Assembly (NCBI GenBank): GCA_023266245.1
Contig: JAHFRO010000120.1
Span: forward strand, 1-7,255
DNA: 7,255 nt
Source: Betaproteobacteria bacterium
GTDB taxonomy: Bacteria > Pseudomonadota > Gammaproteobacteria > Burkholderiales > SG8-41
Reading direction: 5' to 3'
A program made the position numbers and the translations under genes. Positions 1 through 6,012 of this stretch are shown here, piece after piece. The first letter of the stretch is position 1. Each line of letters opens with the position of its first letter. The notes under the pieces are model-generated. The model searched no databases and had not been told where the DNA came from. It worked only from the letters and a program-made list of their open reading frames with translations.

Positions 1-618
1 GAGCTTCTCGTTGAGCGGCGTCACGAAGAACCCCGGGCAGATCGCGTTCACCCGGATGTTGTGCTGCGCCCACTTCACCGCGAGATCGCGGGTGAAGTTC
101 ACCAGCGCGCCCTTGCTCGCGCCGTAGGCGATCGAGTTGTAGGCTTCGGGGTCGCGCCCGACCAGCCCCGCGACCGAGGCGATATTGATGATGCTGCCCC
201 TTCCCGCCTTGATCATTTCCCGGCCGATGACCTGCGAGCAGATGAACGGCGCGGTGATGTTCAAGTCGAACACCTGCTGCCAGCGCTCGAGCGGCGTGTC
301 CTCCGGTGGGGCGGCCCACGCCCGGCCGGCGTTGTTCATCAGCACGTCAACGCGTCCGAATTTCCGGAGCGTGGCCTCCTTCATCGCCTCGACCTGATCG
401 GGCTTCGTAACGTCGCACGCCACCGCGAGCGCTTTCACGCCGATTTTCTCCAGCGCGTGCGCGGCCTGCTCGCAGTTCTCGAGCTTGCGGGAGCAGATAA
501 CGAGATTAGCGCCGGCCTCCGCCAGGCCTGTCGCCATCTGAAAGCCGATGCCGGTCGCCCCGCCGGTTACCACGCTCACCCGCCCTTCGAGACTCATCAG
601 TTGCTTAACCGTAGCCAC
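1..618 (-). CDS. SDR family NAD(P)-dependent oxidoreductase (3' end outside window)
   Basis: Classical short-chain dehydrogenase/reductase that oxidises or reduces a hydroxyl/keto group with NAD(P)(H) in the cytoplasm. I translated 206 codons; the C-terminus lies beyond position 1, so roughly 45-50 residues are missing relative to a usual ~250-residue SDR. Visible motifs: cofactor-binding TGGATGIG (18-25), acidic residue and CDV (68-70), NNAG (95-98), and the catalytic tetrad N120, S148, Y165, K169 (YGASK), followed by PG (195-196). The start is GTG at 616-618, chosen because AGAGAGG (626-632) lies 7 nt upstream and the resulting ATVKQLMSLEG lead resembles related SDRs. ATG at 595-597 is the alternative and would drop seven residues. 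It lies downstream of the acyl-CoA dehydrogenase in the same direction, separated by a 212-bp repeat-filled gap. By resemblance it falls near proteins annotated as gluconate 5-dehydrogenase-like, but substrate cannot be assigned; in this cluster a 3-hydroxyacyl-CoA or similar is an inference. Confidence 0.93.
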   Translation of the reverse strand, partial: MATVKQLMSLEGRVSVVTGGATGIGFQMATGLAEAGANLVICSRKLENCEQAAHALEKIGVKALAVACDVTKPDQVEAMKEATLRKFGRVDVLMNNAGRAWAAPPEDTPLERWQQVFDLNITAPFICSQVIGREMIKAGRGSIINIASVAGLVGRDPEAYNSIAYGASKGALVNFTRDLAVKWAQHNIRVNAICPGFFVTPLNEKL

Positions 619-625
619 AGTGAAA

Positions 626-632
626 CCTCTCT
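626..632 (-). promoter_or_regulatory. Ribosome binding site of the SDR gene
   Basis: AGAGAGG on the minus strand ends 7 nt before the GTG at 618. It favours the GTG over the internal ATG at 597 as the true start. Confidence 0.6.
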
Positions 633-647
633 TTCGATGAAAACCCT

Positions 648-726
648 AAGCCACAGAGGGCACAGAGTTCACGGAAAATGAAATCAAAATCTATTTAGCT
701 ACAGAGGGCACAGAGTTCACAGAGAA
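648..726 (+). repeat. CACAGAG-type nonamer repeats, left (forward) arm
   Basis: Two units read on the plus strand. Unit A (648-675) starts AAGCCACAGAGG and unit B (696-726) starts TAGCTACAGAGG; they match at about 25 of 28 positions and are offset by 48 bp. Within each unit the core CACAGAG recurs every 9 bp, with variable bases between. The same family of repeats recurs dispersed in many environmental bacterial genomes (established knowledge, from memory). The stretch is clearly less GC-rich than the genes around it. Unit B can pair with the inverted unit at 762-793, giving an imperfect stem of about 30 bp with a 35-nt loop. Any RNA running from the acyl-CoA dehydrogenase into the SDR gene would contain this fold. 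Confidence 0.8.
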
Positions 727-761
727 AAATAAAATTATGATCAGCTCGTTTTCGGTTTGAA

Positions 762-833
762 GTTCTCTGTGTTCTCTGTGATCTCTGTGGCTTAAAAGGT
801 TTCGCCCTTTACTATCTATGTTCTCTGTGGCTA
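762..833 (-). repeat. CACAGAG-type nonamer repeats, right (inverted) arm
   Basis: Two units read on the minus strand. Unit C (793 down to 762) starts AAGCCACAGAG and carries three CACAGAG cores at exact 9-bp spacing. Unit D (833 down to 815) starts TAGCCACAGAG and decays after about 19 bp. The first three bases of unit D are the TAG stop codon of the acyl-CoA dehydrogenase, so the repeat begins exactly at the end of that gene. Together with the left arm it forms an inverted array filling most of the 619-830 gap. No gene is supported inside it: the peptides obtained by translating the repeats (of the type SVNSVPSVAK or HREHRE) are artefacts of the repeat. Confidence 0.8.
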
Positions 834-1970
834 ATCGTCTTTGAGCAGTTCGCGGGCGATGATGTTGCGCTGGATCTCCGAGGTGCCTTCGTAGATGCGC
901 GTGATGCGCGCGTCGCGGTACACGGTCTCGATCCCCGCCTCGCGCATGTAGCCCATCCCGCCGTGTATCTGCACCGCGTCGTCCACCACCTTGGCGAGCG
1001 CTTCGGTCGCGAACAGCTTGGCTGCAGAGGCTTCGAGCGTGCCGCGCTCTCCGCGCGAGAGCGTCTCGATCGCGCGTCCGACGAGAAGGCGCGAGGCATC
1101 GCGCGCGACCGCCATGTCGGCCAGCATCCATTGCAGACCCTGGTACTCCGCGATCGGCCTTCCGCCCTGGGTGCGCACCTTCATGTAGTCCACGCAGCGC
1201 GCGATCAGCTTGTCCATCATGCCGACGCAGCGCGCCGCGATGATCACGCGCCCGTAAGTGAGCGTTTTCAGCGCCTGCACGTAGCCCATGCCTTCCGGGC
1301 CGAGGAGGTTCTCCGCCGGCACTTCGCAGTCATTGAACGCGACCGGCGCGGTGGTCACGCCGTGCATGCCCATTTTGAGCTCGTTGCGGCCGACCTTGAG
1401 TCCCGGAAAATCGCGCTCGACGATGAAGGCGGAGATGCCCTTGATCCCCTTCGCCCTGTCGGTGACCGCCATCACCGTGAACACCTGCGCAACGCCGGCG
1501 TTGGTGATGTAGATCTTCTCGCCGTTGAGGACGTAGCGGTCGCCCTTCCTCACTGCCATCGTGCGCAGTGCGGCGGGATCGGATCCCGCCTGCGGTTCCG
1601 TCAGCGCGAAGCAGCCGATCCATTCCCCGCTCGCCATGCGCGGGAGGTACTTGCGCTTCTGCGCCTCGCTCCCCGACGCCACGATGCCGGCGGTGGCAAT
1701 TCCAGTGTGGTTGCCGATGAAGGTGGCAAAACCGTAGTTGGTCTTGCCGAACTCCTCCTCGATGGCGCATTTGCCCGCGAGATCGAGGCCGACTCCGCCG
1801 TATTCCTCGGGGATGGTGAGGCCGAACAATCCCAGCTCGCGCGCCATCCGCACGAGCTCTTCCGGGATGGCGTCGTTCTCCTCGATCCAGCGCGAGCGGG
1901 GCTCGACTTCGTTCTGGATGAAGCGCCGCACCTGCTCGCGCAGCAGCTTTACTTCATCCGACGGCTGCAT
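831..1970 (-). CDS. Acyl-CoA dehydrogenase
   Basis: FAD flavoenzyme that introduces an alpha,beta double bond into an acyl-CoA and passes electrons to electron-transfer flavoprotein; cytoplasmic. At 379 residues it has the normal full length. The N-terminal helical domain (about 1-115) is followed by the beta domain with first family signature ALTEPQAGSD (122-131). The C-terminal helical domain carries the second signature around QIHGGMGYMREAG (334-346) and RIYEGTSEIQRN (358-369). E361 in YEGT is in the position of the catalytic base of the medium/short-chain type, so the enzyme looks intact. The ATG at 1968-1970 is preceded by GGGGAG (1977-1982) at 6 nt. It overlaps the end of the CoA ligase by 17 nt in another frame, which indicates co-transcription and probably translational coupling. 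Its TAG stop (831-833) is shared with the first bases of the CACAGAG repeat. Chain length or branching of the substrate cannot be read from sequence. Confidence 0.97.
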   Translation of the reverse strand: MQPSDEVKLLREQVRRFIQNEVEPRSRWIEENDAIPEELVRMARELGLFGLTIPEEYGGVGLDLAGKCAIEEEFGKTNYGFATFIGNHTGIATAGIVASGSEAQKRKYLPRMASGEWIGCFALTEPQAGSDPAALRTMAVRKGDRYVLNGEKIYITNAGVAQVFTVMAVTDRAKGIKGISAFIVERDFPGLKVGRNELKMGMHGVTTAPVAFNDCEVPAENLLGPEGMGYVQALKTLTYGRVIIAARCVGMMDKLIARCVDYMKVRTQGGRPIAEYQGLQWMLADMAVARDASRLLVGRAIETLSRGERGTLEASAAKLFATEALAKVVDDAVQIHGGMGYMREAGIETVYRDARITRIYEGTSEIQRNIIARELLKDD

Positions 1971-4113
1971 CGTGGGCTCCCCGCGCGCTCGCCGCGCGCG
2001 GCCTGACCAACGCGTCCGCGGCCATGATGCCGCTACCCTCGGGAAACACGAACAGGGGATTCACATCGAGCTCGGCGATCTCGTCCCCGAGATCCACGGC
2101 GAGCGCGGACAACTTCACGATGGCATCCGCCAGCGCTTCGAGGTCGGCGCGCGGCCTGCCCCGCGCGCCGGCGAGCACCGGATAGCCCTTGATCTCCGCG
2201 ATCATCTCGCGCGCGACCGAATGCGTCACCGGCGCAAGCCGGAACGACACGTCTTTCAGCGCCTCGGCGAAAATGCCGCCCAGCCCGAACATCACCGCGG
2301 GCCCGAACAGCGGATCGTTGGTGACGCCGAGGATGACCTCGGTTCCGCCGCTGACCATCTGCTGTACCAGCACGCCCTCGATCTTCGCGTCATTTTTGTA
2401 AGCGCGCGCGTTCGCGAGCACTTCATCATACGCTGCCGCAAGCTCCTCATCGGACGCAACACCGAGTCGTACCGCGCGCGCTTCGGTCTTGTGCGGGATG
2501 TCGGCGGACTGCACCTTGAGCGCCACCGGATAGCCGACGCGGCGTGCGATCGCGACCGCTTCCTTGACGCCCCTCGCCAGCTCTTCGCGCGTCGCAGGAA
2601 TACCGTATTCGGCGAGGATGCGTTTTGCGGCGTGTTCGGAGACGTCGCCGCGCTTGCCCGCGAGCGCGCGCCGCGTGGCCGCGGAGGAAAGCGCGGGCGG
2701 CTTCTCGCTTCGATAAACTTCGTTGCGGCGCAATGCTTCGGCGTACCACGACAGCGCCGCCAGCGCGCGCGCGCAGCGCACCGGCGACTTGTAGTGCGGG
2801 AGGCGCGCCTCATCGAGCATGGCGTAGGCTTCCCGCGCCACCTCGTCGCGCGCGCTCCAGGCCAGAAAAATCGGCTTATCCGTTTTGCGCGCGACAGCGA
2901 CAATCTGGGTCGCGATACTGACCGCGAGTTCGCCCTGGAGCGAGGCATTGATCATCGCCACGCAGTCCACGTTCGGATCGTCCACGATCGCCTGCAGCGT
3001 CCGGTTGATGAGATCGGTGTTGTTGAAGATCGCGGCGGTCACGTCCACCGGGTTGAGCAGCGAGCCGTAGTTCGGAACGAAGCCGCGCAACTTTTCTATC
3101 GTCTGCGGCGTGAGCTGCGGCACCTGCATGCCGCGGCCGATGCACTCGTCGGTCATCAGGATGCCCGCGCCGCCCGATACGGTGATGATCGCCAGGCGGT
3201 TGCCCGCGGGCAGCCGGCCGCAGCGGAAAGCGCGGCCGTAATCCACCACGTCCTGGATGTCCTCGACCTGGATGATGCCGGCCTGCCGGAATGCCGCCTT
3301 GTAGAGCGCCATCGCGCCGCCCAGGTTGGCGGTGTGCGAACGCGCCGCTTGCTGCCCTTGTTCGGTGTTGCCCACCTTCCACATGAGGACGGGCTTTTTC
3401 GCAGCGAGTGCTTTTGCGCCCACCTCGAGCAGGCGCCGTGCGTCCTTCAGCCCTTCGATGTAGCCCACGATAATTTCGGTTTTTGGATCCTGTATGTAAT
3501 ATTCAATGAAATCGAGAGTGGAAACTCCGATTTCATTGCCGGTGGTGACCATCTGGCGGAACGGCAGCTTGCCGTCCTTGGACGAGAGGTTCATCACCGA
3601 GAAACCGAATCCGCCGCTCTGCGACACCATGCTGACCGGCCCGGGTTCGTAATCGGCGTTAAATACCGAGCCGAAGCCGGCGAACACGCTGTCGGCGACG
3701 TTGATCATGCCTTGGCAGTTGGGGCCGACCACGCCGATCCCGTGTTCGCGCGCGATCGCAATCAGCTCCTGCTGTAGGGCCACCCCCTGGCCCCCCATTT
3801 CAGAGAAGCCGGAGCTGAAGATGATGACGTAGGGAACGCCTTTCTCGCCGCACTGGCGCAGCATGTCGGCTACTCGCGAGGCATTCACCAGGATCAACGC
3901 GAGATCCGGCGTCTCCGGCACCTCGGCGAGTGAGGGATGGCATTTGACGCCCGCGACTTCCTGGTAGCGCGGGTTCACCGGATAGAGCTTGCCTTTGTAG
4001 CCGTGGCTCTTGAGAAACTTGAGCGGCTGGCCGCTGATGGTGTTGAGGTCCTGGGATGCGCCGATGATGGCGATCGCGCGCGGATTGAAAAAGCGTTCGA
4101 GGTTGGCGCGCAT
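1954..4113 (-). CDS. ADP-forming acyl-CoA synthetase (acetate--CoA ligase family, fused alpha and beta)
   Basis: Converts an organic acid, ATP and CoA to acyl-CoA, ADP and phosphate (reversible), through a phosphohistidine relay; cytoplasmic. The 719 residues follow the fused order of the NDP-forming family. A CoA-binding Rossmann domain begins LERFFNPRAIAIIGAS (5-20). Succinyl-CoA-synthetase-like domains follow, with H260 in ARSHTANLGG as the likely phosphorylated histidine. An ATP-grasp domain runs from about 492 to 700, with a second histidine in IPHKTEA (H541), the GGTEVILGVTNDPLFGP segment (589-605), GLGGIFAEAL and the metal/nucleotide-binding ELDVNPLFV (681-689). One oddity: after HKTEA there is R-A where relatives usually have Gly-Gly or Gly-Ala. 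The start at ATG 4111-4113 fits the family N-terminus, although no good Shine-Dalgarno is visible. First gene of the minus-strand cluster and divergent from the MFS gene. Substrate unknown; a carboxylic acid degraded by the following dehydrogenases is inferred. Confidence 0.95.
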   Translation of the reverse strand: MRANLERFFNPRAIAIIGASQDLNTISGQPLKFLKSHGYKGKLYPVNPRYQEVAGVKCHPSLAEVPETPDLALILVNASRVADMLRQCGEKGVPYVIIFSSGFSEMGGQGVALQQELIAIAREHGIGVVGPNCQGMINVADSVFAGFGSVFNADYEPGPVSMVSQSGGFGFSVMNLSSKDGKLPFRQMVTTGNEIGVSTLDFIEYYIQDPKTEIIVGYIEGLKDARRLLEVGAKALAAKKPVLMWKVGNTEQGQQAARSHTANLGGAMALYKAAFRQAGIIQVEDIQDVVDYGRAFRCGRLPAGNRLAIITVSGGAGILMTDECIGRGMQVPQLTPQTIEKLRGFVPNYGSLLNPVDVTAAIFNNTDLINRTLQAIVDDPNVDCVAMINASLQGELAVSIATQIVAVARKTDKPIFLAWSARDEVAREAYAMLDEARLPHYKSPVRCARALAALSWYAEALRRNEVYRSEKPPALSSAATRRALAGKRGDVSEHAAKRILAEYGIPATREELARGVKEAVAIARRVGYPVALKVQSADIPHKTEARAVRLGVASDEELAAAYDEVLANARAYKNDAKIEGVLVQQMVSGGTEVILGVTNDPLFGPAVMFGLGGIFAEALKDVSFRLAPVTHSVAREMIAEIKGYPVLAGARGRPRADLEALADAIVKLSALAVDLGDEIAELDVNPLFVFPEGSGIMAADALVRPRAASARGAHDAAVG

Positions 4114-4153
4114 CCCGGAAAGTCGGGAAAGTTCTTATCGTGGACAGTCCCGA

Positions 4154-4159
4154 ATTATA
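4154..4159 (-). promoter_or_regulatory. -10 box of the minus-strand CoA-ligase cluster
   Basis: A perfect TATAAT on the minus strand lies about 40 nt upstream of the ligase ATG, predicting a leader of about 30-35 nt. I see no convincing -35 hexamer at 16-18 bp (the bases there are GC-rich), so activation by a regulator is possible. The leader contains a tandem near-repeat, CCGGAAAGTC then GGGAAAGTTC as read on the plus strand (4115-4134). Confidence 0.45.
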
Positions 4160-4172
4160 CGCCGCTCTTTCT

Positions 4173-4200
4173 TTGTGGGCCGGATTCCGGGTGCTATCAT
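4173..4200 (+). promoter_or_regulatory. Promoter of the MFS gene
   Basis: An extended -10, TGCTATCAT (4192-4200), lies 16 bp after a weak -35, TTGTGG (4173-4178). Transcription would start near 4207, just ahead of the GTG at 4233 but downstream of the alternative in-frame GTG at 4140. It therefore argues for the shorter MFS reading frame. The promoter is back to back with that of the ligase cluster, with the two -10 boxes about 35 bp apart. Confidence 0.45.
4180..4190. promoter_or_regulatory. Perfect palindrome between divergent promoters (possible operator)
   Basis: CCGGATTCCGG is a perfect inverted repeat with 5-bp arms and a single central base. It lies between the -35 and -10 of the plus-strand promoter and over the expected -35 area of the minus-strand promoter. 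A protein bound here could switch both transcription units. No regulator gene is in the window, and a palindrome this short can occur by chance in GC-rich DNA. Confidence 0.25.
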
Positions 4201-4232
4201 CGCTGCGCGCAAACAAATCCCAAGACCGCATT

Positions 4233-5483
4233 GTGAACACCGCTGCCGCAATACCCGCCGCCGCATCGCGATCATTCAAGGACGTGTGGCTGATTTCCGC
4301 CGGACACGGGCTGACGCACTGGTACACCGCGACCTTCTACCTGCTGCTGCCGCTGATCGGCAAGGAACTCGGCCTCTCCTACACCGAGATCGGTTTCATC
4401 ATGTCGGTCCAGCATCTCGCCGGCGCGATCTCCAATCTGCCGGGCGGCATGCTGGTGGACATGGTCGGCAGGAAGGGCCACCTGATGGCGGCGTCCCTCT
4501 TCTGGGTCGGCTTCCCCTACGCACTGATGAGCCTGACGCACAACTTCTGGCTGCTGCTGCTGTGCGTGACGCTGGTCGGCATCGGCAACAACCTCTGGCA
4601 TCCCGCGGCGATCCCGACGCTCGCGCATCGCTATCCCGAGCGCAGGGGCCTGGTGCTCTCCTTCCACGGCATGGGCGGCAACCTCGGGGAGGCGCTCGCG
4701 CCGTTCGTGGTGGGCGCACTGCTCGCCTGGTTCAGCTGGCGCGCGGTGGTGGTGATCAACGTCGTGCCCGGAATCGTGATGGCCGTGCTGATCCTGGTCA
4801 TGCTGGGCGCGTTCACGATGGCCAGGGGCAAGGACGACGGCGCCATGAACGCCGGTGGGGAAGCGCGCGGCGTCAAGGATTATCTGCACGACTTCGCCGG
4901 CCTGCTCAGGAACAAGGCGCTGGTGCTGCTGTCGTGCAGCTCCGCCTTCCGCACCATGACGCAGGTCGGACTGCTGACCTTCCTCCCGGTCTACCTCGCC
5001 TACGAGCTCAACTACTCCCCGTTCGTCGTCGGCATTTACCTGACGCTGCTGCAGGTCGCGGGCCTGGTCGCGAGTCCGATTGGCGGGCATCTTTCCGACA
5101 AGATGGGCCGCAAGCGTGTCGTGATCTCGAGCATGATGCTGACGGGGGTAATGATCGTCGGCATGGCGCTCGCCGGCAAGAGCGCTGCATTCGTGCTGTT
5201 CATCGCGCTGGTCGGCTTCTTCCTGTACGCGATGCGCCCGGTATTGCAGGCCTGGGCCGTGGAATCCACCCCGAAAAAACTTGCCGGCACCGGCGTGGGG
5301 CTGCAGTTCGGCATCCAGGCGATCGGCGCGAGCATCGCGCCCGCGATCTTCGGGATGATCGCCGATGCGTCCGATATTTACACGGCGTTCTATTTCATCG
5401 CCGGCACCATCATCTTCGCCAACCTGCTGGTCTTCTTCATGCCCAACGGCGCGGCGGCGCAGGCCAAGCCGGCCGCCGCTTGA
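4233..5483 (+). CDS. MFS transporter, fosmidomycin-resistance (Fsr)-like group
   Basis: Inner-membrane secondary transporter of the major facilitator superfamily. From the GTG at 4233 it has 416 residues and about 12 hydrophobic segments. In this numbering six lie before a polar central loop (about 195-228) and six after it. Both halves carry the loop-2/3-type signature: GGMLVDMVGRKG (71-82) and the equivalent GGHLSDKMGRKR (284-295). The segment VGIGNNLWHPAAIPTLAHRY and the following GMGGNLGEALAPF resemble the Fsr-like group. The frame is open upstream to a GTG at 4140, but that codon lies ahead of the predicted promoter and would add a non-conserved 31-residue lead, so 4233 is preferred; its Shine-Dalgarno is weak. 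It is divergent from the CoA-ligase cluster, so transport of that pathway's substrate or export of a toxic intermediate are both plausible. The TGA stop (5481-5483) is the first three bases of a TGAGGGA repeat array. Confidence 0.92.
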   Translation: MNTAAAIPAAASRSFKDVWLISAGHGLTHWYTATFYLLLPLIGKELGLSYTEIGFIMSVQHLAGAISNLPGGMLVDMVGRKGHLMAASLFWVGFPYALMSLTHNFWLLLLCVTLVGIGNNLWHPAAIPTLAHRYPERRGLVLSFHGMGGNLGEALAPFVVGALLAWFSWRAVVVINVVPGIVMAVLILVMLGAFTMARGKDDGAMNAGGEARGVKDYLHDFAGLLRNKALVLLSCSSAFRTMTQVGLLTFLPVYLAYELNYSPFVVGIYLTLLQVAGLVASPIGGHLSDKMGRKRVVISSMMLTGVMIVGMALAGKSAAFVLFIALVGFFLYAMRPVLQAWAVESTPKKLAGTGVGLQFGIQAIGASIAPAIFGMIADASDIYTAFYFIAGTIIFANLLVFFMPNGAAAQAKPAAA

Positions 5484-5515
5484 GGGATGAGGGATGAGGG
5501 ATGAGGGATGAGGGA
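5481..5515 (+). repeat. (TGAGGGA)5 heptamer array, left terminal repeat of the cassette
   Basis: Five perfect tandem copies of TGAGGGA (35 bp). The first TGA is the stop codon of the MFS gene. The plus strand has five GGG runs spaced by 4 nt (ATGA), which meets the usual G-quadruplex pattern in the sense of the MFS mRNA. An inverted, slightly diverged 35-bp copy lies at 5995-6029. Confidence 0.9.
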
Positions 5516-5530
5516 GGAATCGAAAGGCCT

Positions 5531-5899
5531 CTACTCGTCGCGCGAGGACTTCACAGCCCTCGCGACGCTGACAAATATTGATATAAGCTCGTTCGTTTCG
5601 GCGGCCAAAGGTTCTATCTGATCAGTCTTGGCCACATCTGCGTCCCGCAGTAACCCCAGCCAATAATCCGTCTCGTCAAGTTCCTGCAGACCGCCCTCGA
5701 TCTTGCTTACAAAATCTGCGTTTGACTTCGCGCGGCAGGCCTCACGGTAGTGTGCGCCTACCGATGTGCCCGAGCACAAGACCTGCTTTCCCAGAACCTG
5801 AGCAAGTGTCGACCTGGGCAAGGAAGAATAAAGACGTATAACCGCCAGCGCGAATCGCTTGGTTCTTAACATCATGTCCTGGCGCTTTTGATCGATCAT
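5531..5899 (-). CDS. Four-helix bundle protein (S23/IVP, 23S rRNA intervening-sequence type)
   Basis: Small cytoplasmic helical protein of 122 residues, normal for its family. The family hallmarks are clear: RTKRFALAVIRL (12-23), VLGKQVLCSGTSVGAHYREACRAKS (35-59), FVSKIEGGLQELDETDYWLGLL (63-84), then a fourth amphipathic helix with NELISIF. Relatives were first found inside 23S rRNA intervening sequences in some bacteria. They form oligomers resembling Avd, the accessory protein of diversity-generating retroelements, and a nucleic-acid-binding role is suspected; the biochemical function remains unsettled. This copy is not in rRNA. It lies between inverted TGAGGGA arrays, 15 bp from the left one, and its base composition is lower in GC than its neighbours, suggesting transfer. 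The start chosen is ATG 5897-5899 with purine-rich GAAGAG directly before it; ATGs at codons 9 and 10 (with AGGA just upstream) are alternatives and still keep all conserved helices. The ATG overlaps the stop of a short upstream open frame as ATGA. Confidence 0.9.
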   Translation of the reverse strand: MIDQKRQDMMLRTKRFALAVIRLYSSLPRSTLAQVLGKQVLCSGTSVGAHYREACRAKSNADFVSKIEGGLQELDETDYWLGLLRDADVAKTDQIEPLAAETNELISIFVSVARAVKSSRDE

Positions 5900-6012
5900 C
5901 TCTTCGCCCCGCCTGGATTCGGCTTCTTTCCAGCCACTCCTTTGATGAACGCCGTAGGGTCAGAAGCGTTGACCGGCACTTCGAAGTCTACTTTTCCCTC
6001 ATCCCTCCCCCC
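5896..6012 (-). pseudogene. Short open frame ending in ATGA overlap with the four-helix-bundle start (possible gene remnant)
   Basis: Reading on the minus strand, an uninterrupted frame of 38 codons runs out of the right heptamer array. It begins GGRDEG from repeat bases, continues KVDFEVPVNASDPTAF, and ends with a basic proline/glycine-rich tail at the TGA (5896-5898). The stop overlaps the four-helix-bundle ATG as ATGA, the arrangement typical of coupled genes. There is no ATG; the only candidate start is an internal GTG (VPVNAS). It could be the leftover 3' end of a gene once upstream of the S23 gene, or simply chance. I do not recognise the peptide. Confidence 0.2.

Noticed and set aside
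61..681. Plus-strand open frame of 206 codons over the SDR gene
   Set aside because: The minus strand encodes a clear SDR with its catalytic tetrad; this frame runs into the CACAGAG repeat and ends in repeat-derived residues.
648..833. CRISPR array
   Set aside because: Only four diverged units, in both orientations, with no regular unique spacers and no cas genes.
691..1131. Minus-strand frame ending in a SVNSVPSVAK-type tail
   Set aside because: Made of an out-of-frame piece of the dehydrogenase plus translated CACAGAG repeats; such peptides are common annotation artefacts.
963..2006. Plus-strand open frame of 347 codons opposite the acyl-CoA dehydrogenase
   Set aside because: Shadow of the real gene; His/Arg/Asp-rich translation with no family resemblance.
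2762..2776. Alternating GC run (possible Z-DNA)
   Set aside because: Lies within conserved ligase coding sequence and is explained by Ala/Arg codons in GC-rich DNA.
1738..3777. Very long plus-strand open frame (679 codons) opposite the CoA ligase
   Set aside because: Antisense shadow of a well-recognised gene in GC-rich DNA; the translation is rich in Arg/His/Ala with no domain.
4010..5497. Plus-strand frame of 495 codons overlapping the MFS gene
   Set aside because: Out of frame with the MFS protein, Arg/Gly-rich and without hydrophobic segments; a GC-driven shadow.
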